From the NCBI GenBank assembly GCA_031269415.1, contig JAISZF010000050.1, positions 1 to 37,998 on the forward strand: a stretch of DNA of 37,998 nucleotides, written 5' to 3'. Below the pieces are notes generated by a model. The model searched no databases, was not told where the DNA came from, and saw nothing but the letters and a program-made list of their open reading frames with translations. This DNA is from Clostridiales bacterium (GTDB lineage Bacteria > Bacillota > Clostridia > Lachnospirales > WQUN01). Made by a program: the position numbers and the translations under genes. This document shows, piece by piece, positions 1 to 8,374 of this stretch (position 1 is the stretch's first letter; each line of letters starts with the position of its first letter).

Positions 1-11
1 TTAATTTATGA

Positions 12-44
12 TATAATTTGCATATAGTTTTTTTGACAAGGAGG
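12..44 (+). promoter_or_regulatory. Promoter -10 box and strong ribosome binding site for the first gene
   Basis: A TATAAT box lies at 12-17, and a consensus Shine-Dalgarno AAGGAGG lies at 38-44. A transcript starting near 24 would carry this site in a very short leader. The codon 7 nt downstream (52-54) is ATC, in frame with the downstream membrane protein, and there is no ATG, GTG or TTG at the expected distance. The -35 region is outside or at the very edge of the window. Confidence 0.5.
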
Positions 45-183
45 CGAGATCATCAACGCGATAGATCTGGTTAAGCCCAAACCCGCGCGTTTAACGTTAA
101 AGCCGCGTAATAAAAAAGGATACGTACATAGAGGATTCCTAGACAGGCGATTAACAAAGAGAGGATATATAATATGCTGTATC

Positions 184-1812
184 GTGTTTTTCGCGCTGAC
201 CGGTCTGGAAGCGCTGGCCTTTACATTTAAGGGGATATTCTCAATTGCCGCTTCAAGAGCGTGGCTTTTATTTATGCTCTCTTTTTTCGTTCTGATTCTC
301 AGGAAAGTAATACTCCGCCTCATAATGGATATAAAGTCGCGCCGTTTCGTCGGGCCGCTGATAATGGCCGCTATGGTATCAGTGGTTTTTTACGGCTGCG
401 GCAGCCCTAATATCCGCTGGATAGATTACGAATCCGCCCAACAGGTCGCGGCGGGTCTGGACGCCCTTACCGCGGCTGATTTCAGATATACCGAACTGGC
501 CTTCTTAGGCTATCCGGTCAGACAATACATAATGTTAGCCCTGCCCAGCGTAATAGGGGGCAGAAATATGTTCGCGCTGCACTTCGGTTTCAATTTTATA
601 TTCGCGCTTTCCGCTCTGGCCATGTACACGGGTTTATCTGAATTCTTTATGAAGTACAAGCCGCATCTTGTCAAGTACGCCGCGATTATCACCCTCATGA
701 CTCTCACAAGCCCGATTATAGCTGATTTAACGCGTGTCTGCGAACAGTCTCTGCTGCCGTCCGCTTTCACTATGATGGCGGTCGGATGTTTTTTGATGTA
801 CATACGCGGGGCTACCCCAACTTCTGTGGTTGGACTCGCGTTCAGCGGCGTTACATTGGCCTCTATGTACACGCCCGGTTTTGCCTCGGCCGCCTTACTG
901 GCCGCGGTTTTAGTCAGGCGTATGGTCATTTCTGTACGCGAATCCAAAAGCGCGGCTCGCGGGTCTTTGGATTTCAGCCTGGCGCTGTTAACGGGCGTAA
1001 CGTTGTTTTATTCGCTGAAACTCATCTCAAACGGCAACGCCATGATCGGCGACGAAACAACGCTGGAATTCCTGATAACGGCAATTAAGCAGATTATAAC
1101 GGAAAACCCATATGGTTTGTTTCGACTCTTAACCCCGATTGTTTTGCTGTTCGCCCTTTTTACGTTCATGGGCGTATTTGGCATACCCGACCTGCAATTG
1201 GTATTATGGGCTTTCGTGAGCATAGCGGTTTCGCTGCTTATGAAAGGATACAGCGCGAACAGAATTGTTTCCATACAGCGCGGGAGCGTCGCGGTTCCCA
1301 TACTGGTCAGTCTTCTGGGTTACAGATTCTTTGACGGCGTACATTTACATCTGAAGAACAAAGCCGTCGCGCGTTCGGCGTCTATCGGATTTTGCTTATT
1401 TATTGTATGCGCCGTATCCTTGAATATAGCGTCGCCCCGGTTTATGCCCCATGTTTGGTCGTCGGCGCCGCAAAAGCTGCAGACGCGGGTAGTTCTAGAC
1501 TCTCAGAAAATGATAGAAAATTCGGAATTCTATAAAGCGGCGCCGCCTGTGCTGCTGTATTTCACGGAAGAAGGCTATCGCGCCAATCCATACGAGCATA
1601 TGAGGTATTTAAACCCGGCTATGCTCACGCTTTCGACTGATAACGGAATAATTGAAGGGGAGTACTCGATTGAGAACGGAGTGGTTATCTACGCGCGGGC
1701 TTCGGCCGCGCTGCCGGACGAGTACGCGGCTATGAGCGGGTTGGAAACATTAACATGGAGGATCGACGGAACAGACGCCGTTATAAAGCGTTTAGTAATC
1801 CCGCCACAGTAA
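184..1812 (+). CDS. Polytopic membrane protein, possibly GT-C-like
   Basis: This is a 542-residue protein with roughly ten hydrophobic segments spread over the first 430 residues and a soluble C-terminal part of about 110 residues. I do not recognise the family with certainty. After the second hydrophobic stretch come an acidic IDYES segment and a GYPVRQY segment, an arrangement reminiscent of GT-C-type membrane glycosyltransferases; this is a weak resemblance only. The GTG at 184 is the first ordinary start codon, but its nearest ribosome binding site is 18 nt away. The frame stays open upstream to 37, and an ideal AAGGAGG at 38-44 points to an in-frame ATC at 49 or 52. That start would add about 44 mostly basic residues. 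The gene is monocistronic and ends at a strong bidirectional terminator shared with the convergent phosphoesterase. Confidence 0.75.
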   Translation: MFFALTGLEALAFTFKGIFSIAASRAWLLFMLSFFVLILRKVILRLIMDIKSRRFVGPLIMAAMVSVVFYGCGSPNIRWIDYESAQQVAAGLDALTAADFRYTELAFLGYPVRQYIMLALPSVIGGRNMFALHFGFNFIFALSALAMYTGLSEFFMKYKPHLVKYAAIITLMTLTSPIIADLTRVCEQSLLPSAFTMMAVGCFLMYIRGATPTSVVGLAFSGVTLASMYTPGFASAALLAAVLVRRMVISVRESKSAARGSLDFSLALLTGVTLFYSLKLISNGNAMIGDETTLEFLITAIKQIITENPYGLFRLLTPIVLLFALFTFMGVFGIPDLQLVLWAFVSIAVSLLMKGYSANRIVSIQRGSVAVPILVSLLGYRFFDGVHLHLKNKAVARSASIGFCLFIVCAVSLNIASPRFMPHVWSSAPQKLQTRVVLDSQKMIENSEFYKAAPPVLLYFTEEGYRANPYEHMRYLNPAMLTLSTDNGIIEGEYSIENGVVIYARASAALPDEYAAMSGLETLTWRIDGTDAVIKRLVIPPQ

Positions 1813-1830
1813 ACATTTCGCGGTTTAAAA

Positions 1831-1866
1831 AAGGCGCCGCGCGTGAAATCCGCGCGGCGCCTTTTA
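1831..1866. terminator. Bidirectional rho-independent terminator
   Basis: There is a perfect 13-bp stem, AAGGCGCCGCGCG at 1831-1843 with its complement at 1851-1863, and a 7-nt loop. It is followed by TTATT on the plus strand and by a T-rich run on the minus strand (AAAAAA at 1827-1832). It sits between two convergent genes and should stop transcription from both. Confidence 0.9.
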
Positions 1867-1924
1867 TTGATTTTATGCGAGTTTTAATATACAATTCCAG
1901 TAAATGAGTTGACAGTTTTATCTT

Positions 1925-3280
1925 CTAAGGCAAACGCAGGGAAACATTGCTGATCCCATAATCATATAGCATACTGCGCGTATAACGCGTCAGGAATTCG
2001 GGTTCGGACGACTTACCGGCTAATCTGTAACCCTCTGACGCCATCAGTTCATCCCTGATTTCGTCAACTCTTCCCGAAAAATAAGCGACGTTAAGCGCGC
2101 TTATCATCTCGGCGACCTCTTCGGCCTCATTCTCCGTATAAAGACCTGAATCAATCAGCCGCCCGTATGTACGGTTATACGAAACGTCTTTATAGTATTT
2201 TTGAGCGTAGGATTTGAAGGTTAGCAGATTGGCGTCTTCGGACCCGATGGAGCCTGCCCAGCGTTCCACGTCCACGCTTTTAACCGAATAATCGAAACCT
2301 TCGCCCGGCTTATAGCTCAGTACGCCGAATTGGTGGGGATAGGTCAGCAGCGAGCTGGAAGCGACCTCAAATATCCCTTCGCGGTTCTTTATATCCTGGA
2401 CATGTATATGCCCGCTGAAGACCAGTTCAATGCCGCATTCAGAAAACAGCTGCTCGGCTTCTTCCGCGTTATCCAGCGTATATCCGTAGTGAAGCGTATA
2501 ATTGTGTATAAACAGATTATGATGCGTTACCGCGATAATACGGGCGTTGTTATTATGCGCCAGTTCAGCGCATTTTCTTATCCAATTCTGTGTTTCCGGT
2601 AAAATCCTGCCGTATACGGCCGGGTTCTCATATTCTATGTTGGTTTTGTATACGCAGGTATCCAGCATCAAGAGCCATACGTCCTTCGACGGGGCGGCCA
2701 GATAACTCAAACTGGAAGCGTCTCGCATAACGGCCTCGTTATAGCCGAAATCCGCGTATATCTCCTCGAATTCCTCAGGCGTGATATAGTCGGTCACATA
2801 CTGCGAACCGCCTTTAAAGCCCCTGGCCCAGGGATTAAGAATATCGTGGTTGCCGGGGATTACGTACGCTCTGGTTTTCCCCGAAAGCTCTATGTTTCTC
2901 AATTTTTCCGCCATCCGCGTATGGCTTTCCTTCTCGCCGTTAACGGTCAGATCGCCGCTGATGATCATTGCGTCCGGGCTTAAATCCTTCATATCGTATA
3001 CGAGCGTTTCCATGATTTCTTCGGAATAATTCATCAGGCTGCCATTGCCCGACGATACGAAACGCTGAAACGCGTCCCCATGATCATTTATCTTGTCGGT
3101 AATATAGTGCGTGTCGCTCGCGACAGCGATTAAGAGATCGCTTCCGGAATCAATGGCGCCGTCCGGAATTTTCGCGGCCAGCCCGCCGCAGGCAGTTGCG
3201 GGCAGTAAAAGGAAAAGCGCCGCTAAAAGATAACGAGGGTTACTTCGACGTTTATTCGTCGGAAGTCGCCGCGTCATCAT
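1925..3280 (-). CDS. Calcineurin-like metallophosphoesterase, predicted lipoprotein
   Basis: This is a 451-residue predicted exported phosphoesterase of the calcineurin superfamily. A basic N-terminus and hydrophobic segment (residues 16-30) end in an ATA-C lipobox-like site at Cys31, so it is probably anchored to the outer face of the membrane. The metal-binding motifs appear in order: SDTH (D56, H58), GD (109-110), GNHD (143-146), THH (251-253) and GHIH (289-292). The substrate cannot be told from sequence. The ATG at 3280 is the first possible start after an in-frame stop; a second ATG follows at once, and AAAGG lies 7 nt upstream. It lies 94 bp downstream of topB on the same strand and is probably the last gene of the ywaF-topB transcript, ending at the shared terminator. 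Confidence 0.88.
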   Translation of the reverse strand: MMTRRLPTNKRRSNPRYLLAALFLLLPATACGGLAAKIPDGAIDSGSDLLIAVASDTHYITDKINDHGDAFQRFVSSGNGSLMNYSEEIMETLVYDMKDLSPDAMIISGDLTVNGEKESHTRMAEKLRNIELSGKTRAYVIPGNHDILNPWARGFKGGSQYVTDYITPEEFEEIYADFGYNEAVMRDASSLSYLAAPSKDVWLLMLDTCVYKTNIEYENPAVYGRILPETQNWIRKCAELAHNNNARIIAVTHHNLFIHNYTLHYGYTLDNAEEAEQLFSECGIELVFSGHIHVQDIKNREGIFEVASSSLLTYPHQFGVLSYKPGEGFDYSVKSVDVERWAGSIGSEDANLLTFKSYAQKYYKDVSYNRTYGRLIDSGLYTENEAEEVAEMISALNVAYFSGRVDEIRDELMASEGYRLAGKSSEPEFLTRYTRSMLYDYGISNVSLRLP

Positions 3281-3374
3281 GGGAACGCCTTTGGAGGCGG
3301 CGCGGTTTTCTTCACGGCAAAATAGTCCTCCGCCAAGATAGCGTATTCCGCGTAATCACTTATTTTTTGAATAA

Positions 3375-5495
3375 TCACTTAACCCGCGCCTTAACAACCA
3401 AATCCTTTCCGAGGCAAATAACAAAAGTTTTCTCCTGGCCGTTCAGCGTTCCCTTGGCTTCCGCCTCTTCGCCGCGCGTCAGCCTGCCCGCTGTGTCCGC
3501 GTCCAGCGTGATAGAAAACCGTTCCAGCGCGTTCTTCCATATGCCGAACGCGCAGCCGTCCTTCCAACGGGAACAGTAAAACTTCTTGCTGTTCTCCAGA
3601 ATATCGCCTGTTCCGCATTTGGGGCAGGTTCCCAGTTTGGCCGGCGCGGATTTGCCACCGCGCTTCATCTTCCTGGCTTCGGCGGGAAACTCAACCGTTT
3701 TTTCCGCCGCTTTCGCCGATGAGATCAGAAAATTTACATACCGCTTAATACTGGCCATAAACTTTTCCGGATCCATGTCGGCTTTCGCGATGCTTCCCAG
3801 CCCTTTTTCCCATTTGCCGGTTGTCTCGGGCGATTTCAGCTCCGGCGGAACCGCCTCTATCAGCTTCATGCCCTTTTCCGTGGGAATCAGCGATTTGGCC
3901 TTGCGCGTTATGTACCCAACGTCTATCAGACGCTCGATGATAGCCGCGCGCGTGGCCGGCGTGCCCAGCCCCGATTCCTTCAACGCGGCGGCCAGTTCCT
4001 CGTTCTCTATAAAACGGCCCGCGTGCTCCATGGCCGACAGCAGACTCGCCTCGTTGTAGGGCTTCGGCGGCTGTGTTTTCTTCTTCACGCATTTTGTGTC
4101 CTTTACCTTAACCGGATCGCCCGTCTTAACATTGGGCAAGGGCGCTTCCTCGGGCTTATCCTTGGCGGCGGTTAAGTCCTGCGGGTAGAGTTCCATCCAA
4201 CCGGGCTGAACAATGGTGTTGCCCTTCGTAAGGAAGCGTTCGCCCTCCACAAGGCTGATTATCGCGGTAATATCATATATGTAAGCCGGATAGAACACCG
4301 CTATGAACCTGCGGACTATCAGGTCGTATATCTTCAGTTCGTCGTCGCTCAGCGAAGCGATTCTGGGTGTTACATCGGCGGGTATAATGGCGTGATGATC
4401 GGATACCTTAGCGTTGTCCACAATGCGCGGGGTAACGGGCAGCGAGGGCAGCCCGAGCGCGTATGACACGTATTGCTTATACGGCTCTATATTCAGCCGC
4501 TTGAGTAAGCCGGGCAGTTTGGGCGTCAGATCGTCGCTTAAATGGCGGCTGTCCGTCCGCGGGTATGTGATCATTTTGCGTTTCTCGTATAGATCCTGCG
4601 CGATAGATAGGGTTTTCTGCGCGGAAAAGCCGAACCGCTTGTTGGCGTCGCGCTGGAGTTCCGTCAGGTCGTAGAGCTGGGGCGGCGGAACCTTCTTCCG
4701 TTCGGTCGTGACACCGCTCACAACGCCCTCTTTACCTTTTACCTTGGCGGAAATCTCCTCCGCTTTCGTTTTATCCAATATCTTGCTGTCTTTCGTTTGC
4801 GGATCGAACCAGACGCCGGTATAAGTGGGTTCCTCAAAATCCGCGCGAACCTCCCAGTAGTCTTTGGGCACAAAGGCTTCTATTTCCTTCTGACGCGCCG
4901 CGATAATCGCCAGCGTGGGGGTCTGCACGCGCCCCACGCTCAGCAGCGCGTTATACTTGATCGTAAACGCGCGCGAGGCGTTCATGCCGACCAGCCAGTC
5001 GGCCTCCGAGCGGCAGCGCGCGGACTCGTACAGCGCGTCATACGCCTTCCCGTCTTTCATGGACGCTAATCCGGCGCTAATGGCGGCGTCGGTCATGCTG
5101 GAAATCCAGAGGCGCTTAACCGGCTTGGTACAGCCGTTTATCCTATATATATACCGGAAGATCAATTCGCCCTCGCGGCCGCTGTCCGTCGCGCAGATAA
5201 TCTGGCCGGCCTCTTTGCTGTCCATCAGTTTCTTGAGTACGGCTAACTGCTTTTTGGTATTCGGCGCGGGTTTTAATTTGATGCTCTCCGGCATAATCGG
5301 CAGGGTATCCATGCTCCATCGTTTCCAAACCGGGCTGTAATCCTCCGGCTCCGCTAACGTCACTAAATGCCCTATCGCCCACGACACGATATATTTCTCC
5401 GAAAAAAGACAGCCCTCCGCCTTAGACGCGCATCCCAGCACCCGCGCGATGTCCCGTCCGACTGAGGGCTTCTCGGCTATTACCAATGTTTTCAT
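3375..5495 (-). CDS. topB: DNA topoisomerase III (type IA)
   Basis: Type IA topoisomerase that relaxes or decatenates DNA through a transient 5'-phosphotyrosine link. From the start chosen here it is 706 residues. The Toprim domain begins with the signature KTLVIAEKPSVGRDIA and holds the acidic motif TDSGREGE at 103-110. SVGRVQTPTLAII is at 186-198, and the active-site tyrosine is Y311 in TYPRTDSR. The C-terminus has a single CPKC..C..C zinc-ribbon-like segment. The frame is open for 20 more codons upstream, but the family motif starts at MKTLVIAEKP, so I place the start at 5495. This ATG overlaps the stop of the upstream ywaF-like gene by 4 bp (ATGA), implying translational coupling. TopB of this length without other fusions is typical for Clostridia, where it also occurs on mobile elements; here the setting looks chromosomal. 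Confidence 0.95.
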   Translation of the reverse strand: MKTLVIAEKPSVGRDIARVLGCASKAEGCLFSEKYIVSWAIGHLVTLAEPEDYSPVWKRWSMDTLPIMPESIKLKPAPNTKKQLAVLKKLMDSKEAGQIICATDSGREGELIFRYIYRINGCTKPVKRLWISSMTDAAISAGLASMKDGKAYDALYESARCRSEADWLVGMNASRAFTIKYNALLSVGRVQTPTLAIIAARQKEIEAFVPKDYWEVRADFEEPTYTGVWFDPQTKDSKILDKTKAEEISAKVKGKEGVVSGVTTERKKVPPPQLYDLTELQRDANKRFGFSAQKTLSIAQDLYEKRKMITYPRTDSRHLSDDLTPKLPGLLKRLNIEPYKQYVSYALGLPSLPVTPRIVDNAKVSDHHAIIPADVTPRIASLSDDELKIYDLIVRRFIAVFYPAYIYDITAIISLVEGERFLTKGNTIVQPGWMELYPQDLTAAKDKPEEAPLPNVKTGDPVKVKDTKCVKKKTQPPKPYNEASLLSAMEHAGRFIENEELAAALKESGLGTPATRAAIIERLIDVGYITRKAKSLIPTEKGMKLIEAVPPELKSPETTGKWEKGLGSIAKADMDPEKFMASIKRYVNFLISSAKAAEKTVEFPAEARKMKRGGKSAPAKLGTCPKCGTGDILENSKKFYCSRWKDGCAFGIWKNALERFSITLDADTAGRLTRGEEAEAKGTLNGQEKTFVICLGKDLVVKARVK

Positions 5496-6253
5496 ATAAA
5501 CATTCTCCTGCGTTTCTTCTCCATTACTACAAACGGCAGGTACATAATAAACCACAGAACCAAAAGCAGGCCGACAAACCCAAACAGGAAACCGGGGTTG
5601 CCCATCAGATTTATCAGGATCTCCAAAGGAGAACCCTCGGAACCCGCGTTGACGAAGAAGAAATTGGTGTTCAGCCGTTTATTCAAAAAGTAGATCGGCG
5701 GCACTATTATCAGAAGGAACAGCGCGGGCCGCCAGATGTTCCGCGCGCTGGGGCGTATGTCGTCAGCAATAAGCGGCATCAGCACAAACGCTATATGCAG
5801 GCCATGAACCACAAAGCTTTGAATAGCCTGATAGCTCCATAGCGGGTACATGGTCCAGTTGGGAAACAACAGAGCGGCGAGCGCGCCGGGCAGGCCAAGT
5901 GAATACAGAATCTCGCCCGTGGTTTTATTAGGCCGAACCGCGTGAATAATCTCAATAAACATGCTTAATCCGCAGAGATGCAGAGGAAGCTGGCTGACTG
6001 GGTAAACCGGCTGCAACAGAACAAACGAAGCCTGCCGTACGGCCTCGGAGATAAAAATGATTGCCGCGGTTACGCGCAGCATTTTCAGTCGGCTCCTGTC
6101 CGAAGCGTAGTTATACAGAAGTATCAAAATAACAATGCCGATTATTATACCAATTAAAAATATGATATGAGCGCCTCCGTACATCTGAAATCCATCGCCG
6201 GGTTTTGCCGTATCCTCAAGATATTGAAAATATTTAGACATATACGCATCCAT
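5492..6253 (-). CDS. TIGR02206-family (YwaF-like) integral membrane protein
   Basis: This is a 253-residue protein with six to seven hydrophobic segments. The segments QLPLHLCGLSMF and NWTMYPLWSYQAIQSFVVHG match what I recall of the YwaF/TIGR02206 family of integral membrane proteins, whose function is unknown. The start is ambiguous: an AAGGAAGG lies directly against the ATG at 6253, which leaves almost no spacing, so the second Met codon at 6241 (MSKYFQYLED) is about as likely. It is the first gene of a minus-strand operon with topB and the phosphoesterase, and its stop overlaps the topB start. Expression starts in the divergent region shared with the amidase gene. Confidence 0.85.
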   Translation of the reverse strand: MDAYMSKYFQYLEDTAKPGDGFQMYGGAHIIFLIGIIIGIVILILLYNYASDRSRLKMLRVTAAIIFISEAVRQASFVLLQPVYPVSQLPLHLCGLSMFIEIIHAVRPNKTTGEILYSLGLPGALAALLFPNWTMYPLWSYQAIQSFVVHGLHIAFVLMPLIADDIRPSARNIWRPALFLLIIVPPIYFLNKRLNTNFFFVNAGSEGSPLEILINLMGNPGFLFGFVGLLLVLWFIMYLPFVVMEKKRRRMFI

Positions 6254-6288
6254 CCTTCCTTACATAGTTTGACGTGTCTTAAGCCGGT

Positions 6289-6320
6289 TGTCAATAGATT
6301 TTGACATAGATTTTTGACAT
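6289..6320. promoter_or_regulatory. Inverted and repeated TTGACA half-sites in a divergent intergenic region
   Basis: TGTCAA (6289-6294) and TTGACA (6301-6306) form an inverted repeat with a 6-nt spacer, and a further TTGACA lies at 6314-6319. The two rightward copies sit in an imperfect tandem repeat TAGATTTTGACAT / TAGATTTTTGACAT (6295-6320). On the minus strand, TGTCAA read as TTGACA could serve as a -35 for the ywaF-topB operon. The rest may bind a regulator. Confidence 0.35.
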
Positions 6321-6358
6321 TAGAAACCAATTAGAAAGGATTTTTTCCATGTAAACTG

Positions 6359-6402
6359 TGTTATAATGTCCCCATACGGAAGAAAAATGTATAGGGAGGA
6401 AA
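6359..6402 (+). promoter_or_regulatory. Extended -10 promoter and RBS for the amidase gene
   Basis: TGTTATAAT at 6359-6367 is a perfect extended -10 element, and there is no good -35 at 17 nt. AGGGAGGAAA just before the ATG at 6406 is a strong ribosome binding site. Confidence 0.6.
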
Positions 6403-6405
6403 GAA

Positions 6406-8112
6406 ATGCGCAATTTAAAAGGTTTTTTCGGGGTTGTACTGGCTGCCGTCATGGTTGTTTCCGGTACGTTCGCCGTCTCGGCAGCGGGTACGGAGATTGA
6501 CGACGTGTATGTTATCCCAGAGGACGGCGAAAGCGCCTACAGCCCCAATATCAGCAAAGCCCGCGATATATCGCCGGCGCCGCTTACTGAACAGGAACAT
6601 CCCGACACTCGAATCATACACATCGATATACCAGCAGATCCAGGCAATCACGATTTTGTCATCCATTCCGCTTCGTCCATACGCAAGGTTGAAAAACAAC
6701 TTATGGCGGATAACCGCATCGTACTGGATTTTTCCACAGCAAGCAATGAATTGGAGGATCAGTACAATATTAATCATCCCGTTGTTCAACGGATACGCGC
6801 TGGCCAATTAACCCCGCAAACCACCCGCGTGGTGTTTGATCTGAAGGCCGGGGCAAGCTTCGTGGTGTTACTGTCCGACGATCGCCGAAGCCTGACTGTG
6901 CGCTTTGTACAGAATACCATTACCCGCATCTATTTCCACGGGGAGGGTAATACGGATATTATAGAAATAACCGGCGACTATTGCCCGATCCTCTCCATCG
7001 CGCCGCTTGCGGGAACTAATCAAATAATTGTGGACATGCCCATTTCCACAATGGGGCAGCCGGCCAAATACATAACGGACATGAGTTTCGTGAAGATTGT
7101 ACACGCGTCGCAGCCGGATATAAACACCGCGCGGCTGACGCTGGAAAGCTACGGCATGGCCGGAATATCCGTGGAGTACAGCGGAAACACCGCTATCCTC
7201 CGATTGAGCCCCGCTACTTACGATAATATCTATTACACCGGCGACAAGACGCTCAGCCTGAAGAAGGATCCTAATTACCCCATAAGCGCGAACGATCTCC
7301 TGCGCGAGGATCATTATGCGTTCGGCCAGTTTGTGTTCGAACTGCCGGGGCAGTACAGCGGCTGGCTTGGCTGGGGAGAGTATTACATAAATGATGAGTA
7401 TCTGAACGAAATATTAATCAAGACGGGCGACAACGGCAATACCAGGCTGGTCTTTGAGCAGAAGCGGGTACTGGCGTATGAGTTTTGGGAAGATTCCGAA
7501 TATATATATATTAAGCCCGTACATCCTAAGGAGAAATATGATAAGATCGTTGTACTCGATCCGGGGCATGGGGGCAACGCGTCCGGCGCGTCCGCCAATG
7601 GACTGGTGGAAAAGAACCTGAACCTGGACGTGTCCAGCCGCCTGATTAACCTGATTGAGCGGGATGGAAGCGTAAAGGTATACGCCACGCGCATAACAGA
7701 TAGAAACGTGGATCTGTACGATCGACCCGTATGGGCAAGCGATATAGGCGATATCTTTATTTCCATACATATGAACGCAATGGGCGGCGGCAACACATCG
7801 ACAAACGGCACGGAGGTTTACTGGTATCCGCACTCCAATGACAGCCGGCTTGGGTATTCCGGCAAGGATATGGCCGAGATCTTCCAGCGCAACTTGGTAA
7901 GCGATCTGGGCACGCGGAATTTGGGCGTCAAGTCCAACCGGTTTATTGTCATAAAGAATACAACCATTCCCGCTATTCTATGCGAGATTGGGTTCCTTAC
8001 AAACCGGGCCGAGGCCGCCAGGCTTGGAAACGCCAATTTCCGGCAAAGTACCGCCGAATCGCTGTACCGAAGCGTATTGGAGGTGTTCGCGGCTTATACG
8101 CCGCGAAGGTAG
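6406..8112 (+). CDS. Secreted N-acetylmuramoyl-L-alanine amidase with AMIN-like region
   Basis: This 568-residue exported zinc amidase should cut the bond between MurNAc and the peptide stem of peptidoglycan. A signal peptide (basic start, hydrophobic core to about residue 23, AVSAA near 23-27) is followed by about 300 residues of beta-rich sequence. In this stretch the segment IRKVEKQLMADNRIVLDF and a later related stretch resemble AMIN wall-targeting domains. The catalytic Amidase_3 domain runs from about 380 to the end. Its zinc ligands are visible as H388 (DPGHGG), E402 (VEKNLN) and H455 (SIHMN), and the catalytic Glu is E527 (CEIGFLTN). This domain order is common in clostridial cell separation and sporulation amidases. 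It stands alone, divergent from ywaF-topB; a weak hairpin terminator lies 230 bp downstream. Confidence 0.93.
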   Translation: MRNLKGFFGVVLAAVMVVSGTFAVSAAGTEIDDVYVIPEDGESAYSPNISKARDISPAPLTEQEHPDTRIIHIDIPADPGNHDFVIHSASSIRKVEKQLMADNRIVLDFSTASNELEDQYNINHPVVQRIRAGQLTPQTTRVVFDLKAGASFVVLLSDDRRSLTVRFVQNTITRIYFHGEGNTDIIEITGDYCPILSIAPLAGTNQIIVDMPISTMGQPAKYITDMSFVKIVHASQPDINTARLTLESYGMAGISVEYSGNTAILRLSPATYDNIYYTGDKTLSLKKDPNYPISANDLLREDHYAFGQFVFELPGQYSGWLGWGEYYINDEYLNEILIKTGDNGNTRLVFEQKRVLAYEFWEDSEYIYIKPVHPKEKYDKIVVLDPGHGGNASGASANGLVEKNLNLDVSSRLINLIERDGSVKVYATRITDRNVDLYDRPVWASDIGDIFISIHMNAMGGGNTSTNGTEVYWYPHSNDSRLGYSGKDMAEIFQRNLVSDLGTRNLGVKSNRFIVIKNTTIPAILCEIGFLTNRAEAARLGNANFRQSTAESLYRSVLEVFAAYTPRR

Positions 8113-8147
8113 ATCTTCACAGACGGCGGCTTTCGTGCTATTATATT

Positions 8148-8153
8148 TATAAT
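8148..8153 (+). promoter_or_regulatory. Candidate -10 box after the amidase gene
   Basis: There is a perfect TATAAT at 8148-8153, with no recognisable -35. It is followed by AGGAG at about 8160, which precedes the small open frames described next. Confidence 0.3.
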
Positions 8154-8172
8154 GTAGCGAGGAGCGATACTA

Positions 8173-8268
8173 TTGGCCCCATCACCCAACCAGGAACGCG
8201 CCCATTGTTTTTACAATGTGGCGCATGAAGGGATATTATACTTCGACAGGAAGTGGCTGAATGAGTGA
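8173..8268 (+). CDS. Possible 31-residue small protein (TTG start)
   Basis: A TTG at 8173 lies 8 nt after AGGAG and opens a frame of 31 codons, beginning MAPSPNQERAH and ending FDRKWLNE. I recognise no family. The stop overlaps the start of a second small frame (ATGAGTGA). The only support is ribosome-site spacing, a nearby TATAAT and the coupled overlap, so it may be chance or the remnant of a lost gene. Confidence 0.25.
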   Translation: MAPSPNQERAHCFYNVAHEGILYFDRKWLNE

Positions 8269-8315
8269 CCTGCTGAGGATTGCCGCCGCGGATCTCGCGG
8301 GCGCGGGGTATTAAG
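8262..8315 (+). CDS. Possible 17-residue small frame coupled to the previous one
   Basis: The frame starts at ATG 8262 inside the end of the previous frame and reads MSDLLRIAAADLAGAGY before TAA. It is short, alanine-rich and of unknown meaning. Either real coupled micro-ORFs or decayed coding DNA would fit. Confidence 0.15.
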
Positions 8316-8339
8316 CCGCTAAATGGCGCGAAAATGAAG

Positions 8340-8374
8340 GGAGCCACGATACGCGGCTCCTCTTTCTTGTTTTC
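8340..8374 (+). terminator. Probable rho-independent terminator
   Basis: The stem is GGAGCC (8340-8345) with GGCTCC (8355-8360), a 9-nt loop, and a T-rich tail TCTTTCTTGTTTTC. It ends plus-strand transcription from the amidase region just before the convergent thyX gene. Confidence 0.6.

Noticed and set aside
3586..4092. Long frames opposite or out of phase with topB
   Set aside because: They are by-products of its high-GC codon pattern and have no ribosome sites or recognisable domains.
5495..5555. N-terminal extension of topB by 20 residues
   Set aside because: The family start MKTLVIAEKP follows it, and the extension lies wholly inside the ywaF-like coding sequence.
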